From Henriciella sp. (GTDB lineage: Bacteria > Pseudomonadota > Alphaproteobacteria > Caulobacterales > Hyphomonadaceae), in the NCBI GenBank assembly GCA_013213785.1, contig JABSPZ010000010.1, forward strand, positions 1-64,000: a stretch of 64,000 nt of DNA. Reading direction: 5' to 3'. Within the stretch, counting starts at the first letter, position 1. Every line of letters starts with the position of its first letter. The notes beneath the pieces are model-generated. The model saw only the letters and a program-made list of their open reading frames with translations. It was not told the DNA's origin and searched no databases. Positions 8,596 to 17,530 of this stretch are shown piece by piece. The translations under genes were made by a program, and so were the position numbers.

Positions 8596-8605
8596 GCATT
8601 TTGAG

Positions 8606-8636
8606 GGGCTTGGCGACACTTGCTGTCACCAAGCCC
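8606..8636 (+). terminator. GC-rich hairpin after the quinone oxidoreductase gene
   Basis: GGGCTTGGCGACA pairs with TGTCACCAAGCCC across a five-base loop: 12 paired positions with one mismatch. It begins 10 bases after the stop. There is no T-run after it, so it may act as a processing or weak termination signal. Confidence 0.55.
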
Positions 8637-8673
8637 GCTTGCCCCACCCATGAAAGCCGCCTAACTCGTCGGC

Positions 8674-9519
8674 ATGCCTGAATTACCCGAAGTCGAAACC
8701 GTACGACGTGGTCTTTCCCCTGCAATGGAAGGGAAGATCATTGAACGTTTGGACGTGAACCGTCCGAACCTAAGGTTCCCGTTTCCGGAAGGCTTCAAGG
8801 CCCGCGTTGAAGGCGCCACCATCACGCGTATGGGCCGACGCGCGAAATTTCTGGTCACTGAACTGTCGACAGGCGAAGCGCTGATCATGCATCTCGGCAT
8901 GTCTGGGCGCTATACCGTGAACGACCAAACCACGGCTGAGTTCCATCATGATCCGGGCACGAACCCTGCGCACGATCATGTTGTTTTCCATATGCAAGGC
9001 GGCGCCACCGTAACGTATAATGATCCGCGCCGGTTCGGGTTTATGGAGCTTTGGCCGACCGATGATCTCGCTAATTACCCCCGGATAAAAGACCTTGGGC
9101 CGGAGCCGCTCTCCAATCGCTTCAATGCCGCTTATTTAGATGACGTCCTCCGAGGCAAAGCCGCACCGATCAAGGCTGCCCTGCTCGATCAGGCGGTGAT
9201 CGCGGGTCTCGGTAATATTTATGTCTGTGAAGCTCTGTTTCGCTCCGGCATAAGTCCTCGGCGCAAGGCGGCGACCATTGTCGGCAAACGAAGCGAACGC
9301 CTCGCGCCCGCCATAAATGAAGTTATTGCGGAAGCCATCGCTGCTGGCGGCTCTTCGATCTCAGACTTTGCAAATGCGAGCGGCGAGCTCGGCTATTTTC
9401 AAAAGCAGTTTTACGTCTATGACCGCGAAAATGAGCCCTGTTTGACGTGCGGCGCACCGGTTAAGCGGATCGTGCAGTCTGGGCGATCAAGCTTCTATTG
9501 CGGAAAGTGCCAGAATTAG
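8674..9519 (+). CDS. mutM: Formamidopyrimidine-DNA glycosylase MutM (Fpg)
   Basis: 281 residues, the usual size. The protein begins MPELPEVETVRRGL, giving the catalytic Pro2 (Schiff base) and Glu3. The helix-two-turn-helix region AALLDQAVIAGLGNIYVCE is near residue 169, and the C-terminal zinc finger CLTCGAPVKRI...YCGKC closes the protein. It removes 8-oxoguanine and ring-opened purines and nicks the abasic site. In many alphaproteobacteria mutM sits next to ubiE; here two to three minus-strand genes lie between. It overlaps the convergent Flp-like gene by four bases. Confidence 0.96.
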   Translation: MPELPEVETVRRGLSPAMEGKIIERLDVNRPNLRFPFPEGFKARVEGATITRMGRRAKFLVTELSTGEALIMHLGMSGRYTVNDQTTAEFHHDPGTNPAHDHVVFHMQGGATVTYNDPRRFGFMELWPTDDLANYPRIKDLGPEPLSNRFNAAYLDDVLRGKAAPIKAALLDQAVIAGLGNIYVCEALFRSGISPRRKAATIVGKRSERLAPAINEVIAEAIAAGGSSISDFANASGELGYFQKQFYVYDRENEPCLTCGAPVKRIVQSGRSSFYCGKCQN

Positions 9520-9764
9520 GCGCCGCGACGCCGACAGAAACGGTTGGCTTTCCGCCCTTTCATCGCGCGTTTCACGCAATTCATGTTTCGTCGCTTTTTT
9601 CGTCCCACGCGGTTCACCGCACCCACGAGGACAACGCCAATAAGTCCCGCGATCAAACCATACTCGACAGCCGCTGCGCCATCCTCTGAATAACGCAAAT
9701 CAAGAGCGTCCTCGCCCGAACTTGGGCGCGGCGCTCCAAACAGAAGTGCGCGGCGTGTCAGCAA
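9516..9764 (-). CDS. Flp/Fap-type pilin-like protein with unusual basic tail
   Basis: 82 residues. The segment SEDGAAAVEYGLIAGLIGVVLVGAV fits the type IVb Flp pilin pattern: a prepilin peptidase site after the Gly with Glu5 and Tyr6 of the mature form, then a hydrophobic assembly helix. Two things are unlike a normal Flp subunit. The leader is long (29 residues), and after the helix comes a very basic, cysteine-containing tail (RKKRRNMNCVKRAMKGRK) instead of a short neutral end. No tad/cpa assembly genes are in the window. It could be a solitary pilin-like protein or a decayed, frameshifted copy. Confidence 0.5.
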   Translation of the reverse strand: MLTRRALLFGAPRPSSGEDALDLRYSEDGAAAVEYGLIAGLIGVVLVGAVNRVGRKKRRNMNCVKRAMKGRKANRFCRRRGA

Positions 9765-9869
9765 TCTAACGTTCCCTTTGCAGTCTTCTGTACAATAAAG
9801 GACTTACGAAAGAGCTACTATTCTACGGAAACACCGCGCATTTTCTAAATTTTATCGAACAATACCGGA

Positions 9870-11273
9870 CTAATTGCCCCAAAGGCGCTGCCACCATTTG
9901 CGTTTCGGCTTCGGCTCGGTCACGCCAACCGCAGCCGCTGAAAACCCGCCATCGGCCATTTTCTGTTTGATCTCATCCAGTTCCCAACCGGTGAGTTTGG
10001 CCAAGCTATCAGCTTCCGTGTCCCATCGCTCCACAAGTGTCTGAGCATACTCGCCCGCGGCTTCACACTGTCCATAATCGCCCCGCCAAGGGTGGCGCAG
10101 GACATAACGGCCCTGATAATTTTCACGGTCACCCGTGACTTGGAAATTGAGGTCTTCCGGGAAGGTCTGGCCGTCATAGCGCACATGCAGGCGTGTCACG
10201 AACGCGTCGACAGGCTGCGGGCCGCCAAACCCTGGGCGTGGGCGCGGCATTGGGCGAATCTCGTCTTGAGGGCCTTCATCGAGCCACATGACACCAAGCT
10301 CGCGGAGCTCTGACGCGGAGAGCGGATTGGCCGCGCACGGATCGCACCAGGACATATCCCAGGCATATTCCATGAACACCGCCTTACCGTTTTCTTTCTC
10401 TGTCTGGTGCTCAAACATAGCTTTGTAAAACTCGCCAAACTCGTCTTTGACGAAGATTGGAACATCCATGTTGGAGGGCAGTTTCACCGTCTTATAATTG
10501 GTCGTTTCGACACGCCCTTCGCGCGTAATCGCAAACACAAAGAGTTCCTGTTTGCCCTCCGCATTCACTGTGCCGAGGCGGATGGGCAACATGAAATTCT
10601 CGTCTTCATAGGCAACTTGGATCGGGCGCAGCACGGATGAGCCGCTATGGCGTTCTAGATTCACTTTCGCCACGAAGAACTTCATCCCGCGCTTGAGATA
10701 CGCCCCGACGACCTCTTCGGCACCGTCTGGAATGCGGTAATTCTCTTGGTTGAGCCAAGTGATCAGGCCGTCGCTTTCCTCGGCTGAGAGGATCAGGATG
10801 TCATATTCGCCGACTTCGTATTCCGCTTCGATCGTCACGCCGAGATCTTCGGCCTCCATCGGCGCCGATTCCATGACCATTTCTGGAATCCCGGCCGAAG
10901 TGACCGTTATGCTCTTGTTTCGGCGCGCCAGCATGCACGGGTTCTCATCATAGTACTCTACCAGGCGCGGGGCCGTGTACTCATCCAAATGATCGACCAA
11001 GCCGGGATTGGCCACATTGATCTGCTCGCGCTCGGGCACGTCGACAACCGGTACGACCATCGCAAACTCGCTCGCCTCGCCGCGATAGTCAGACGCCATC
11101 GTGATCACTGTGCGCTCATCATCGCGGACGAGCACCACTTTTGACGCGTCATTAAAGAGATCCGTATCCGCTTTCGCGACATAGAACCCGCAAAAGGCGG
11201 CTGCCATTGGCGCACTAAGCGCGAACGATGTGAGGCCGAGGACGCACGCCCCCGCGAGGTGTTTGAGCTTCAT
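9870..11273 (-). CDS. DUF2330 domain exported protein
   Basis: About 467 residues with a Sec signal peptide (ALSAPMAAAFCGFYVAKAD); the Cys-Gly-Phe-Tyr at the mature N-terminus is typical of DUF2330 proteins. The body has the family segments VLVRDDERTVITMASDYRG and YDILILSAEESDGLITWLN. It should be periplasmic, with a charged lysine/tryptophan-rich C-terminus. The start is the ATG at 11273; the longer track start lies within the upstream gene. It overlaps the end of the RnfD-like gene by 59 bases, so the two are co-transcribed. Function unknown; the partnership with an RnfD-like membrane protein hints at a redox or flavin-linked role but this is inference. Confidence 0.75.
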   Translation of the reverse strand: MKLKHLAGACVLGLTSFALSAPMAAAFCGFYVAKADTDLFNDASKVVLVRDDERTVITMASDYRGEASEFAMVVPVVDVPEREQINVANPGLVDHLDEYTAPRLVEYYDENPCMLARRNKSITVTSAGIPEMVMESAPMEAEDLGVTIEAEYEVGEYDILILSAEESDGLITWLNQENYRIPDGAEEVVGAYLKRGMKFFVAKVNLERHSGSSVLRPIQVAYEDENFMLPIRLGTVNAEGKQELFVFAITREGRVETTNYKTVKLPSNMDVPIFVKDEFGEFYKAMFEHQTEKENGKAVFMEYAWDMSWCDPCAANPLSASELRELGVMWLDEGPQDEIRPMPRPRPGFGGPQPVDAFVTRLHVRYDGQTFPEDLNFQVTGDRENYQGRYVLRHPWRGDYGQCEAAGEYAQTLVERWDTEADSLAKLTGWELDEIKQKMADGGFSAAAVGVTEPKPKRKWWQRLWGN

Positions 11274-12186
11274 TTTGAGGTCCCTTTGTAGATGTCCATT
11301 CAAACCGCCGGGCCGGTAGCAGGCGGTCCAGAATGGGTGAAAGAAGTGCAAGGCTGGCGAGCGCGTAGAGCATGGCGCCGCGAATATGGTATTCCCAGCT
11401 GAGCCACGCCGCGAAGGCCGCCACGGCGAACGCAAAGATCAGGCGGGCAATTCGTGAGTCCGGGGTTGAGCGCGGGTCTGTGATCATAAAGAAGGCAAAG
11501 ACCAGGAGCGCGCCAGATTGCAATTGATGGACTGGGATCGTCATCGGATCGCCGAGGTAAAGCGCCCGCCCGAACAGCATCGCCGCAAAGCCTGCTAAAA
11601 AGCCGAGGGCGATATCGAGCCGCTTGGCACTAGAAAGCACCAGAGCGGCAAACCCGATCGCAAATGCCGCGAATATCGGCGCCTGCCCCCACTGACCGGG
11701 CGACACCCAAGCGGCGCTGCCACCGAGTAAGCTAACGACGACAATCCCGATACAGGCCGGGTTGAAGAGATGCTTCCCGCGATAGCGAACGAGAAACTTG
11801 GCCGACACGCCAATAAACCCGGCCGCTAGCCAAAACCAAATCGAGTTCGCGCGCAGGAGAATGGATAGAGACAGAGACGTAATCAGCGCTGATTTCCATT
11901 GAAATCCCGCAAACCAACCAACAACACCCGCGACGAGGCTCGACCCCCGCCAATAAGAGCCAGACCTAGCGCAACGGGTTTCTTTTCGGGCATTCACCCA
12001 AACCGTTCCAACCGCCTGCGCGAACATTGCGCCGGTGATCGCCGCCAACAAAGCGAGGGGCTGCGCGCCGAAATCACTTGTGGTGAGGGAAATCGAAAAT
12101 AGGCCAGAGAGCGCCAGGATCTGCCAATGCCTGGCATCCTTGTTCACGGCCTTAAATAGGCCTGTCACCTGCGTCCTCGCTCCCAT
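11215..12186 (-). CDS. RnfD/NqrB-like membrane protein
   Basis: About 323 residues with roughly nine transmembrane helices. It matches the NQR2/RnfD/RnfE family by the segments GKHLFNPACIG near residue 150 and SGALLVFAFFMITDPRSTP near 240. In RnfD and NqrB an FMN is covalently attached through a Thr in an SGAT motif; I cannot find such a motif here, so the flavin site appears to be missing. No other rnf or nqr genes are present. The start chosen is the ATG at 12186 (MGARTQV). It is first in an operon with the DUF2330 gene and divergent from ubiE. Confidence 0.7.
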   Translation of the reverse strand: MGARTQVTGLFKAVNKDARHWQILALSGLFSISLTTSDFGAQPLALLAAITGAMFAQAVGTVWVNARKETRCARSGSYWRGSSLVAGVVGWFAGFQWKSALITSLSLSILLRANSIWFWLAAGFIGVSAKFLVRYRGKHLFNPACIGIVVVSLLGGSAAWVSPGQWGQAPIFAAFAIGFAALVLSSAKRLDIALGFLAGFAAMLFGRALYLGDPMTIPVHQLQSGALLVFAFFMITDPRSTPDSRIARLIFAFAVAAFAAWLSWEYHIRGAMLYALASLALLSPILDRLLPARRFEWTSTKGPQNEAQTPRGGVRPRPHIVRA

Positions 12187-12293
12187 ACGCTCAAAGAAAC
12201 ACACCAAATGCGGGCGAAATAGGGCGCGGTCTTTACAAATCCGCGACACACACGCCCATAGCCCTTTAACGCTTCTCGGCTTAGATGGGCATT

Positions 12294-13070
12294 ATGAGTG
12301 AGCAAGATACTGTTTCTTTTGGGTTTGAGAGCGTCACGCCGGACGAGAAGGTCGACCGGGTTAAGGGCGTGTTTCGGTCCGTTGCGTCGAAGTATGACGT
12401 GATGAATGATTTCATGTCGGTGGGCATTCACCGGCTCTGGAAGCATGACACGATGAACCGCGTGAACCCGCAGCCGGGCGAGGCGCATCTAGACGTCGCT
12501 GGCGGTACGGGCGAGCTGGCGCGCGCCTTTCTCACGCTGGCAGACGCCGCCGGAAAGCGCCGCGGCGACATGCGCAAAGCCACCGCCATTGTCTGCGATA
12601 TCAATGACGCCATGCTGGAAGCGGGCAAAGCGCGGCCTGATAATGCCGAATGGGGCGACCGATTGAACTGGGTTTGCGCCGATGGCACCGCCCTGCCCTA
12701 TCCTGATCGCAGTTTTGATGCGGTGACGATCAGCTTTGGTATCCGCAATTTTGCCGACCGCGTCGCCGGACTGAAAGAGTTTCGCCGCGTGCTAAAGCCA
12801 GGCGGGCGAGTCGCCGTGCTGGAATTCAGCCAAATGACGGCGCCAATGCTGCAACAAGCTTATGATACATACAGCTTCAATGTGATCCCGGCGGTTGGTA
12901 ATCTCGTCACTGGCGACCGCGATAGCTATCAATATCTGGTCGAAAGCATTCGCCAGTTCCCCGATCAAGACACGTTCAAAGCTGAGGTGGAGTCGGCAGG
13001 CTTTTCAAACGTCTCGGTGACCAATTTCTCAGGCGGTATCGCAGCCCTGCACTTCGGATGGGCAGTCTAA
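12294..13070 (+). CDS. ubiE: UbiE, demethylmenaquinone/2-polyprenyl-6-methoxybenzoquinol C-methyltransferase
   Basis: 258 residues. SAM-binding motif DVAGGTGELA is near residue 66 and the family signatures SKYDVMNDFMSVGIHRLWK (N-terminal) and SFGIRNFADR...LKPGGRVAVLEFS (about 150-185) are intact. It methylates the ring carbon in ubiquinone synthesis. The start is the ATG at 12294 (MSEQ); an in-frame ATG nine bases upstream is less likely. Three bases separate it from ubiB, so the two form an operon. Confidence 0.95.
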   Translation: MSEQDTVSFGFESVTPDEKVDRVKGVFRSVASKYDVMNDFMSVGIHRLWKHDTMNRVNPQPGEAHLDVAGGTGELARAFLTLADAAGKRRGDMRKATAIVCDINDAMLEAGKARPDNAEWGDRLNWVCADGTALPYPDRSFDAVTISFGIRNFADRVAGLKEFRRVLKPGGRVAVLEFSQMTAPMLQQAYDTYSFNVIPAVGNLVTGDRDSYQYLVESIRQFPDQDTFKAEVESAGFSNVSVTNFSGGIAALHFGWAV

Positions 13071-13073
13071 AAG

Positions 13074-14597
13074 ATGTTCAAGGCGATCGCAGACTACGCT
13101 CGGCTTTTGCGTGCAGGCACTGCGCTGGCGCGGCATGATGTTATCCTTCCAGGCGAGTATCATTCGCGCCTTCCTTTCCCGGCCAAGCTTGCAGGGAAAA
13201 CGCTGCGCATCTTTGGCGGCGGCGCAAAAGGGCGTTCCGGCGTGCGCCTCGCCACCGCGCTCGAAAAGCTGGGGCCTGCCTATATAAAACTTGGACAGTT
13301 CCTCGCGACCCGGCCCGATGTGTTTGGTGTGGAGACGACGAACGACCTCTCGCGCCTTAAGGACAAGCTGCCGCCCTTCTCGATGAAGGCCGCTCACAAA
13401 GCGCTGGCGGAGGAGTTTGGCGAGGACGAAGCTGCGCAGCTCTTCCCGGAATTGTCGGACCCAGTTGCAGCCGCCTCACTCGCCCAGGTGCATCGCTTGC
13501 AAACGGCGGATGGCGCCAAGGCCGTCAAAATTCTTCGCCCCGGTGCCGAAAAACTCATCAATCGAGAGCTCCGCGCGATGAAACGCGCCGCGCGAACGGT
13601 TGAACGCGTGAACGAAGAAAGCCGGCGGCTCAAACCGGTTGCGTTCACCGAGACAGTCGCTGCCTCCATGGAGAAAGAGCTCGATTTGCGTCTGGAAGCG
13701 GGCGGCGGGGATGAGATGCGTGAGCTCTCCTTCAAGGCTGGCTATTACTACGTTCCAGAGGTGGACTGGGAACGCTCCGGCAAACGCGTTCTGACCACGG
13801 AGTGGATTGACGGTAAGCCGCTTACCGATCCTGATGCGATTAAGACACCTGGTATCGAGCCCGAAACGCTCGCCAACACCGTCACGCGTGGCTTTCTGGA
13901 CCATGCCATCCATCACGGCGTGTTCCATGCCGACATGCATGAAGGCAATATGATCGTCACCCCGGATGGTCGCCTGACCTTGGTCGATTTCGGGATTATC
14001 GGCCGTATTGGTTTGAACGAGCGCCGCTTCCTCGCAGAAATCCTTTGGGGCTTCCTGCGCCGTGACTATCACCGCATCGCCGAGGTGCATTTCGAAGCTG
14101 GATATGTGCCCGCAGACAAGTCCGTTGGAGATTTTGCGCAGGCCTTGCGCAGCGTGGGCGAGCCAATCCACGGCAAATCCGCCAGCGACGTCTCGATGGG
14201 CCGCCTCTTGCTGCAACTCTTAGACTTCACGCATACATTCGGCATGCAGCTGCGCCCGGAATTGGTGCTGTTACAAAAGACCATGGTCCAGGTCGAAGGT
14301 GTCGCAAGAGCGATTGACCCTAATCACGATATTTGGGCCGCCGCTGAGCCAATCGTCAAAGACTGGATTACGCAAAACCTGGGTCCAGCAGGGGCTGCAA
14401 AACTCGTCGCGCAAAACGTCAAAGAGGTTGCAGATCGCCTCAAGCGCCTGCCTGAAGTGATGGATGAGATTGAAGCTAAGCTGACCGCCCCGGACCCTCA
14501 GCCGCTCCCGCGCGAGCGGTTTGCCCCATGGTGGGGTTGGCTTGGCTTTTTCTTGGCATTAGCAGCGGCTGTGGTCGCGGTCGTTTACGCGCCTTGA
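13074..14597 (+). CDS. ubiB: UbiB, ubiquinone biosynthesis accessory ATPase/kinase-like protein
   Basis: 507 residues of the ABC1/ADCK (UbiB) family. Visible: KLGPAYIKLGQFLATRPD near residue 64 (the KxGQ motif), the alanine-rich loop SLAQVHRL near 133 that replaces the kinase glycine loop, HADMHEGNM near 285 and LVDFGIIGRI near 303 for metal and nucleotide binding. A C-terminal hydrophobic helix (WLGFFLALAAAVVAVVYA) anchors it in the membrane. It supports ubiquinone synthesis, probably by extracting lipid intermediates. It directly follows ubiE and overlaps the convergent histidine kinase gene by 13 bases. Confidence 0.94.
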   Translation: MFKAIADYARLLRAGTALARHDVILPGEYHSRLPFPAKLAGKTLRIFGGGAKGRSGVRLATALEKLGPAYIKLGQFLATRPDVFGVETTNDLSRLKDKLPPFSMKAAHKALAEEFGEDEAAQLFPELSDPVAAASLAQVHRLQTADGAKAVKILRPGAEKLINRELRAMKRAARTVERVNEESRRLKPVAFTETVAASMEKELDLRLEAGGGDEMRELSFKAGYYYVPEVDWERSGKRVLTTEWIDGKPLTDPDAIKTPGIEPETLANTVTRGFLDHAIHHGVFHADMHEGNMIVTPDGRLTLVDFGIIGRIGLNERRFLAEILWGFLRRDYHRIAEVHFEAGYVPADKSVGDFAQALRSVGEPIHGKSASDVSMGRLLLQLLDFTHTFGMQLRPELVLLQKTMVQVEGVARAIDPNHDIWAAAEPIVKDWITQNLGPAGAAKLVAQNVKEVADRLKRLPEVMDEIEAKLTAPDPQPLPRERFAPWWGWLGFFLALAAAVVAVVYAP

Positions 14598-15994
14598 TCG
14601 CCTGTTGGCAGGAAAATCACAAACCGGCTGCCGCTATCGCTGGTTTCCCCAAGCTCTAAGTCACCGCCCATCGCCCGTGCCAAGTCCCGCGACAGTGCCA
14701 AACCGAGCCCCGTCCCATCGCGCCGGGTTGAACCTGCAAAGGGTTTAAAGAGATTGGTTTTGGCTTGATCAGGAAGCCCTGGACCCGTGTCGAGTACGCT
14801 GAGGGCGGCACCGTCAAATCCGACTGAGATGTCGCCTTTGCCTTCCATAGCCTCTGCCGCATTGCGGATTAGGTTGGCGCAAATCCGGTGAAGATGATCA
14901 GGGTCTGCCTGTGCATTGGCGTCTTCTACGACCGCATTTGTGAACGCCACATCGCCAAACGCAGCAAGCGCTTCGGCTGACGCTTCTTCGACAATATCGT
15001 AAAGCCGTACGGATTGGATTTTGGTATCGGGTGTTGAGGAGCGGCCATATTTCAACGTATCGCTCGCCAGATTAATCGCGCGCTCCAGCGCACGCTCGAG
15101 TCGCGGCAGGCTTTTCGCCACTCGGGGATCATCTGACCGAGACAGCGTGTCTGAAACAAGCTGCGCCGTCGCCAGCGAGTTGCGCAAATCATGATTGATC
15201 TTCGCCACCGCTTCGCCGAGCTGCGCCAAACGCTCTTGTTGGCGGAAGGCATTCGAGACCGCCTCTTCCATATCCGACAAGGCATTTTGCGCGCGGCCAA
15301 TCTCATCTGTCCGAACCGTCGGAGCGAGGCGGCGGCGCCAACTGCCTGGATCTTCTTTAATCTGAACCACCGACCGCGTAACGCGCCGGATGGGACGCAC
15401 CACGGTGAGCAGGAGCATTAAGTAAATCAGGCCACCTGTCACAATCGAAATGATCAAAGATAGGACAAGAATGTTTCGCCCATATTGAGCGAGCCCTTTT
15501 CGGAGCGCCGTTTCATCCGCCACGATCTCAATAACACGGCCGGGCTGCGATCCTGCAGCGCGGATAATCAGAAAGCGGTCGTTCGGCGCAAAGAATGTCG
15601 CGAGCGTGTCGCCAACTTCCGACATGTCCGGGCTTTCATCGAACAGCACGATCTTGCTGGTGCAGCAGATTTCCTCGCCAGGATTGAGGATCATATCCCG
15701 GCGCTCATCATAAAGCTCTGCAACCGCCAAGACCATTGCACTGGCGAGTAGGTCTTGCTCCAGCTCTTCAGACACCATGCGCGATGGAGCTGCCTCCAAA
15801 GCCAGGGCAGCAAGTCGTCCTGCCTCGATCTGATCTTTCAACCAAGTGTTTCGGTAATTCGTCGCGCTGGGCACAAAGATCAAAGCCTCAACGATCAAGA
15901 CCGTTGAAATCGCAATTAGAAACAGCCTGAAGGACAGGCTGTCTCGCCAACGCAAGCCAGATCCACTGGCAACCGGAGATTGTGGTTCGCTCAC
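14585..15994 (-). CDS. Membrane sensor histidine kinase
   Basis: 469 residues: TM1 about 21-43, a periplasmic sensor region of about 130 residues containing a CC pair (residues 110-111), TM2 about 180-205, a HAMP linker, a dimerisation domain with the phospho-acceptor His268 in INHDLRNSLA, and an ATPase domain with DTGPGLP and GTGLGLALSRDLA. The start codon is GTG. It lies 14 bases after the disulfide-oxidoreductase gene and is the last gene of the DUF547-VTT-oxidoreductase operon. No response regulator is adjacent. It may report on the redox or envelope state handled by its operon partners, which is inference. Confidence 0.88.
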   Translation of the reverse strand: MSEPQSPVASGSGLRWRDSLSFRLFLIAISTVLIVEALIFVPSATNYRNTWLKDQIEAGRLAALALEAAPSRMVSEELEQDLLASAMVLAVAELYDERRDMILNPGEEICCTSKIVLFDESPDMSEVGDTLATFFAPNDRFLIIRAAGSQPGRVIEIVADETALRKGLAQYGRNILVLSLIISIVTGGLIYLMLLLTVVRPIRRVTRSVVQIKEDPGSWRRRLAPTVRTDEIGRAQNALSDMEEAVSNAFRQQERLAQLGEAVAKINHDLRNSLATAQLVSDTLSRSDDPRVAKSLPRLERALERAINLASDTLKYGRSSTPDTKIQSVRLYDIVEEASAEALAAFGDVAFTNAVVEDANAQADPDHLHRICANLIRNAAEAMEGKGDISVGFDGAALSVLDTGPGLPDQAKTNLFKPFAGSTRRDGTGLGLALSRDLARAMGGDLELGETSDSGSRFVIFLPTGDQGA

Positions 15995-16008
15995 GCGATG
16001 CTCGTACT

Positions 16009-17529
16009 CTATGGAATGCGTTGCAGCAACCCAACGAGGGTCCGAGAGGCCTTACCAAAGACAGCTGGAGTGAAGTGCGCACTGGCCGCCCGCTTCACAA
16101 CTTCCGCCCGTGTTGGGTATGGCGAGATGAAGTTCGTCAGAGACTGAACGCCGAGCTTGTTCGACATGCCATATCCAACGATCTGAATAATATCGCCGGC
16201 ACCATCACCGACGACGGACGCGCCGAGGATTTTGCCCTTACGGATAACCAGCTTCGCTTCACCGAGCGTTTTGCCCTCTGCGATTGCCCGATCATTTTCG
16301 TGGAATGGGAAAGACGAGGTGGTAACGCTGTCGCCGTATTGCTCACGGGCTTCGGCCTCGGTTAGACCGACTTGCGCCACTTCTGGCGCGACATAGGTCA
16401 CCGCTGGCAGCGGAAGGTCGCTGGCCTTGCTACCCTGTTTGAAGAAAGCTCGGCGTGTAAACACGCTCGCGTGCCATCCGGCCAAGTGCGTAAACTGACC
16501 TTGTCCTGCAATGTCACCCAGCGCCCAGACGCGCGGATTAGAAACAGAGCGTAACTTGTCACCAACTTGGATGCCGCGGCGATCGAATGTCACTTTACCG
16601 GCCTCGAGATTGAGACCATCGAGCATCGCACGGCGGCCAACTGCCACCAGGATATGTGATCCGGTGATTGTCTTGGTGCCATCATCGCTTTCCGTATCGA
16701 CAGAAATCGATCCGGTTGTCCCAGTGACTTTAACAGCCTTGTGGCCCTCGAGAATCGTGACGCCTTCTTCGCGCACTGCATCAACAGCGATCTTTGCGTG
16801 ATCAGCATCTGCGCGGGCCATGGCACGGCCCATCTCAATAACGGTGACCTCCGATCCGAGGCGGTTAAAGGCTTGCGCCATTTCCATACCGATCGGTCCA
16901 CCGCCGAGCACGATCAGGTGCTTCGGCTGCTCCGGCAGAGAGAAGACGGTTTCATTGGTAATGAAAGGCGTGTCTTCCAATCCCGGGATGGGTGGAATGA
17001 AGGCTGTTGATCCGGTCGAGACGATAATCCGACGCGCGGTTGCCTCAGTTGTCGCTGAGACGACGGTCTTTGGGTTTGCAAAGCTTGCATGCTCGCGGAT
17101 CACGGTGACGCCAAGGCCTTCGAAGCGTTCCTGGCTATCAACCGGAGCAATCGTATCGATGGCTTTTTGAACGTGGGCTTTGACAGCTTCCCAATCGACG
17201 GTCGGCGCAGACACCGACACGCCATACTTGGCGCCTTCGCGAGCGGTTTGAGCGTATTTGGCCGTGGTAAGGAGCGCCTTTGAGGGAACGCAGCCATAGT
17301 TCAAGCAATCGCCGCCCATTTCGGCTTTTTCGTAAAGGATCACGTTGAGGCCGAGCATCGCGGCGCCGGCTGCCGCTGAGAGGCCTCCAGAGCCGCCACC
17401 AATTACGATGAGATCGGCTTTGAGTTTGCGTTTCGCGCCCGTTTCAGTTGGAGCTGTTGTCATTGTTTTTGTCTCCAAAGGCTCAGTTTGCGCCTCTCGG
17501 GCGACAGGTGTTGCAATCGTATCTGACAT
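16009..17529 (-). CDS. FAD-dependent pyridine nucleotide-disulfide oxidoreductase (mercuric reductase/LpdA-like)
   Basis: 506 residues. An N-terminal polar tail of about 38 residues precedes the FAD-binding motif IVIGGGSGGLSAAAGAAMLG, the redox-active CLNYGC disulfide (Cys75, Cys80), the NAD(P)-binding LGGGPIGMEMAQAFNRLG near 214, and the second FAD motif RVWALGDIAG near 330. It lacks the HMA domain of MerA and the C-terminal His-Pro dyad of true lipoamide dehydrogenases does not stand out, so the name is kept general. One base separates it from the TVP38 gene upstream, a pairing common in bacteria for this enzyme type. Confidence 0.85.
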   Translation of the reverse strand: MSDTIATPVAREAQTEPLETKTMTTAPTETGAKRKLKADLIVIGGGSGGLSAAAGAAMLGLNVILYEKAEMGGDCLNYGCVPSKALLTTAKYAQTAREGAKYGVSVSAPTVDWEAVKAHVQKAIDTIAPVDSQERFEGLGVTVIREHASFANPKTVVSATTEATARRIIVSTGSTAFIPPIPGLEDTPFITNETVFSLPEQPKHLIVLGGGPIGMEMAQAFNRLGSEVTVIEMGRAMARADADHAKIAVDAVREEGVTILEGHKAVKVTGTTGSISVDTESDDGTKTITGSHILVAVGRRAMLDGLNLEAGKVTFDRRGIQVGDKLRSVSNPRVWALGDIAGQGQFTHLAGWHASVFTRRAFFKQGSKASDLPLPAVTYVAPEVAQVGLTEAEAREQYGDSVTTSSFPFHENDRAIAEGKTLGEAKLVIRKGKILGASVVGDGAGDIIQIVGYGMSNKLGVQSLTNFISPYPTRAEVVKRAASAHFTPAVFGKASRTLVGLLQRIP

Positions 17530-17530
17530 T

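Noticed and set aside
13476-14216. 246-residue minus-strand ORF inside ubiB
   Set aside because: Shadow of the ubiB frame; UbiB motifs are intact on the other strand.
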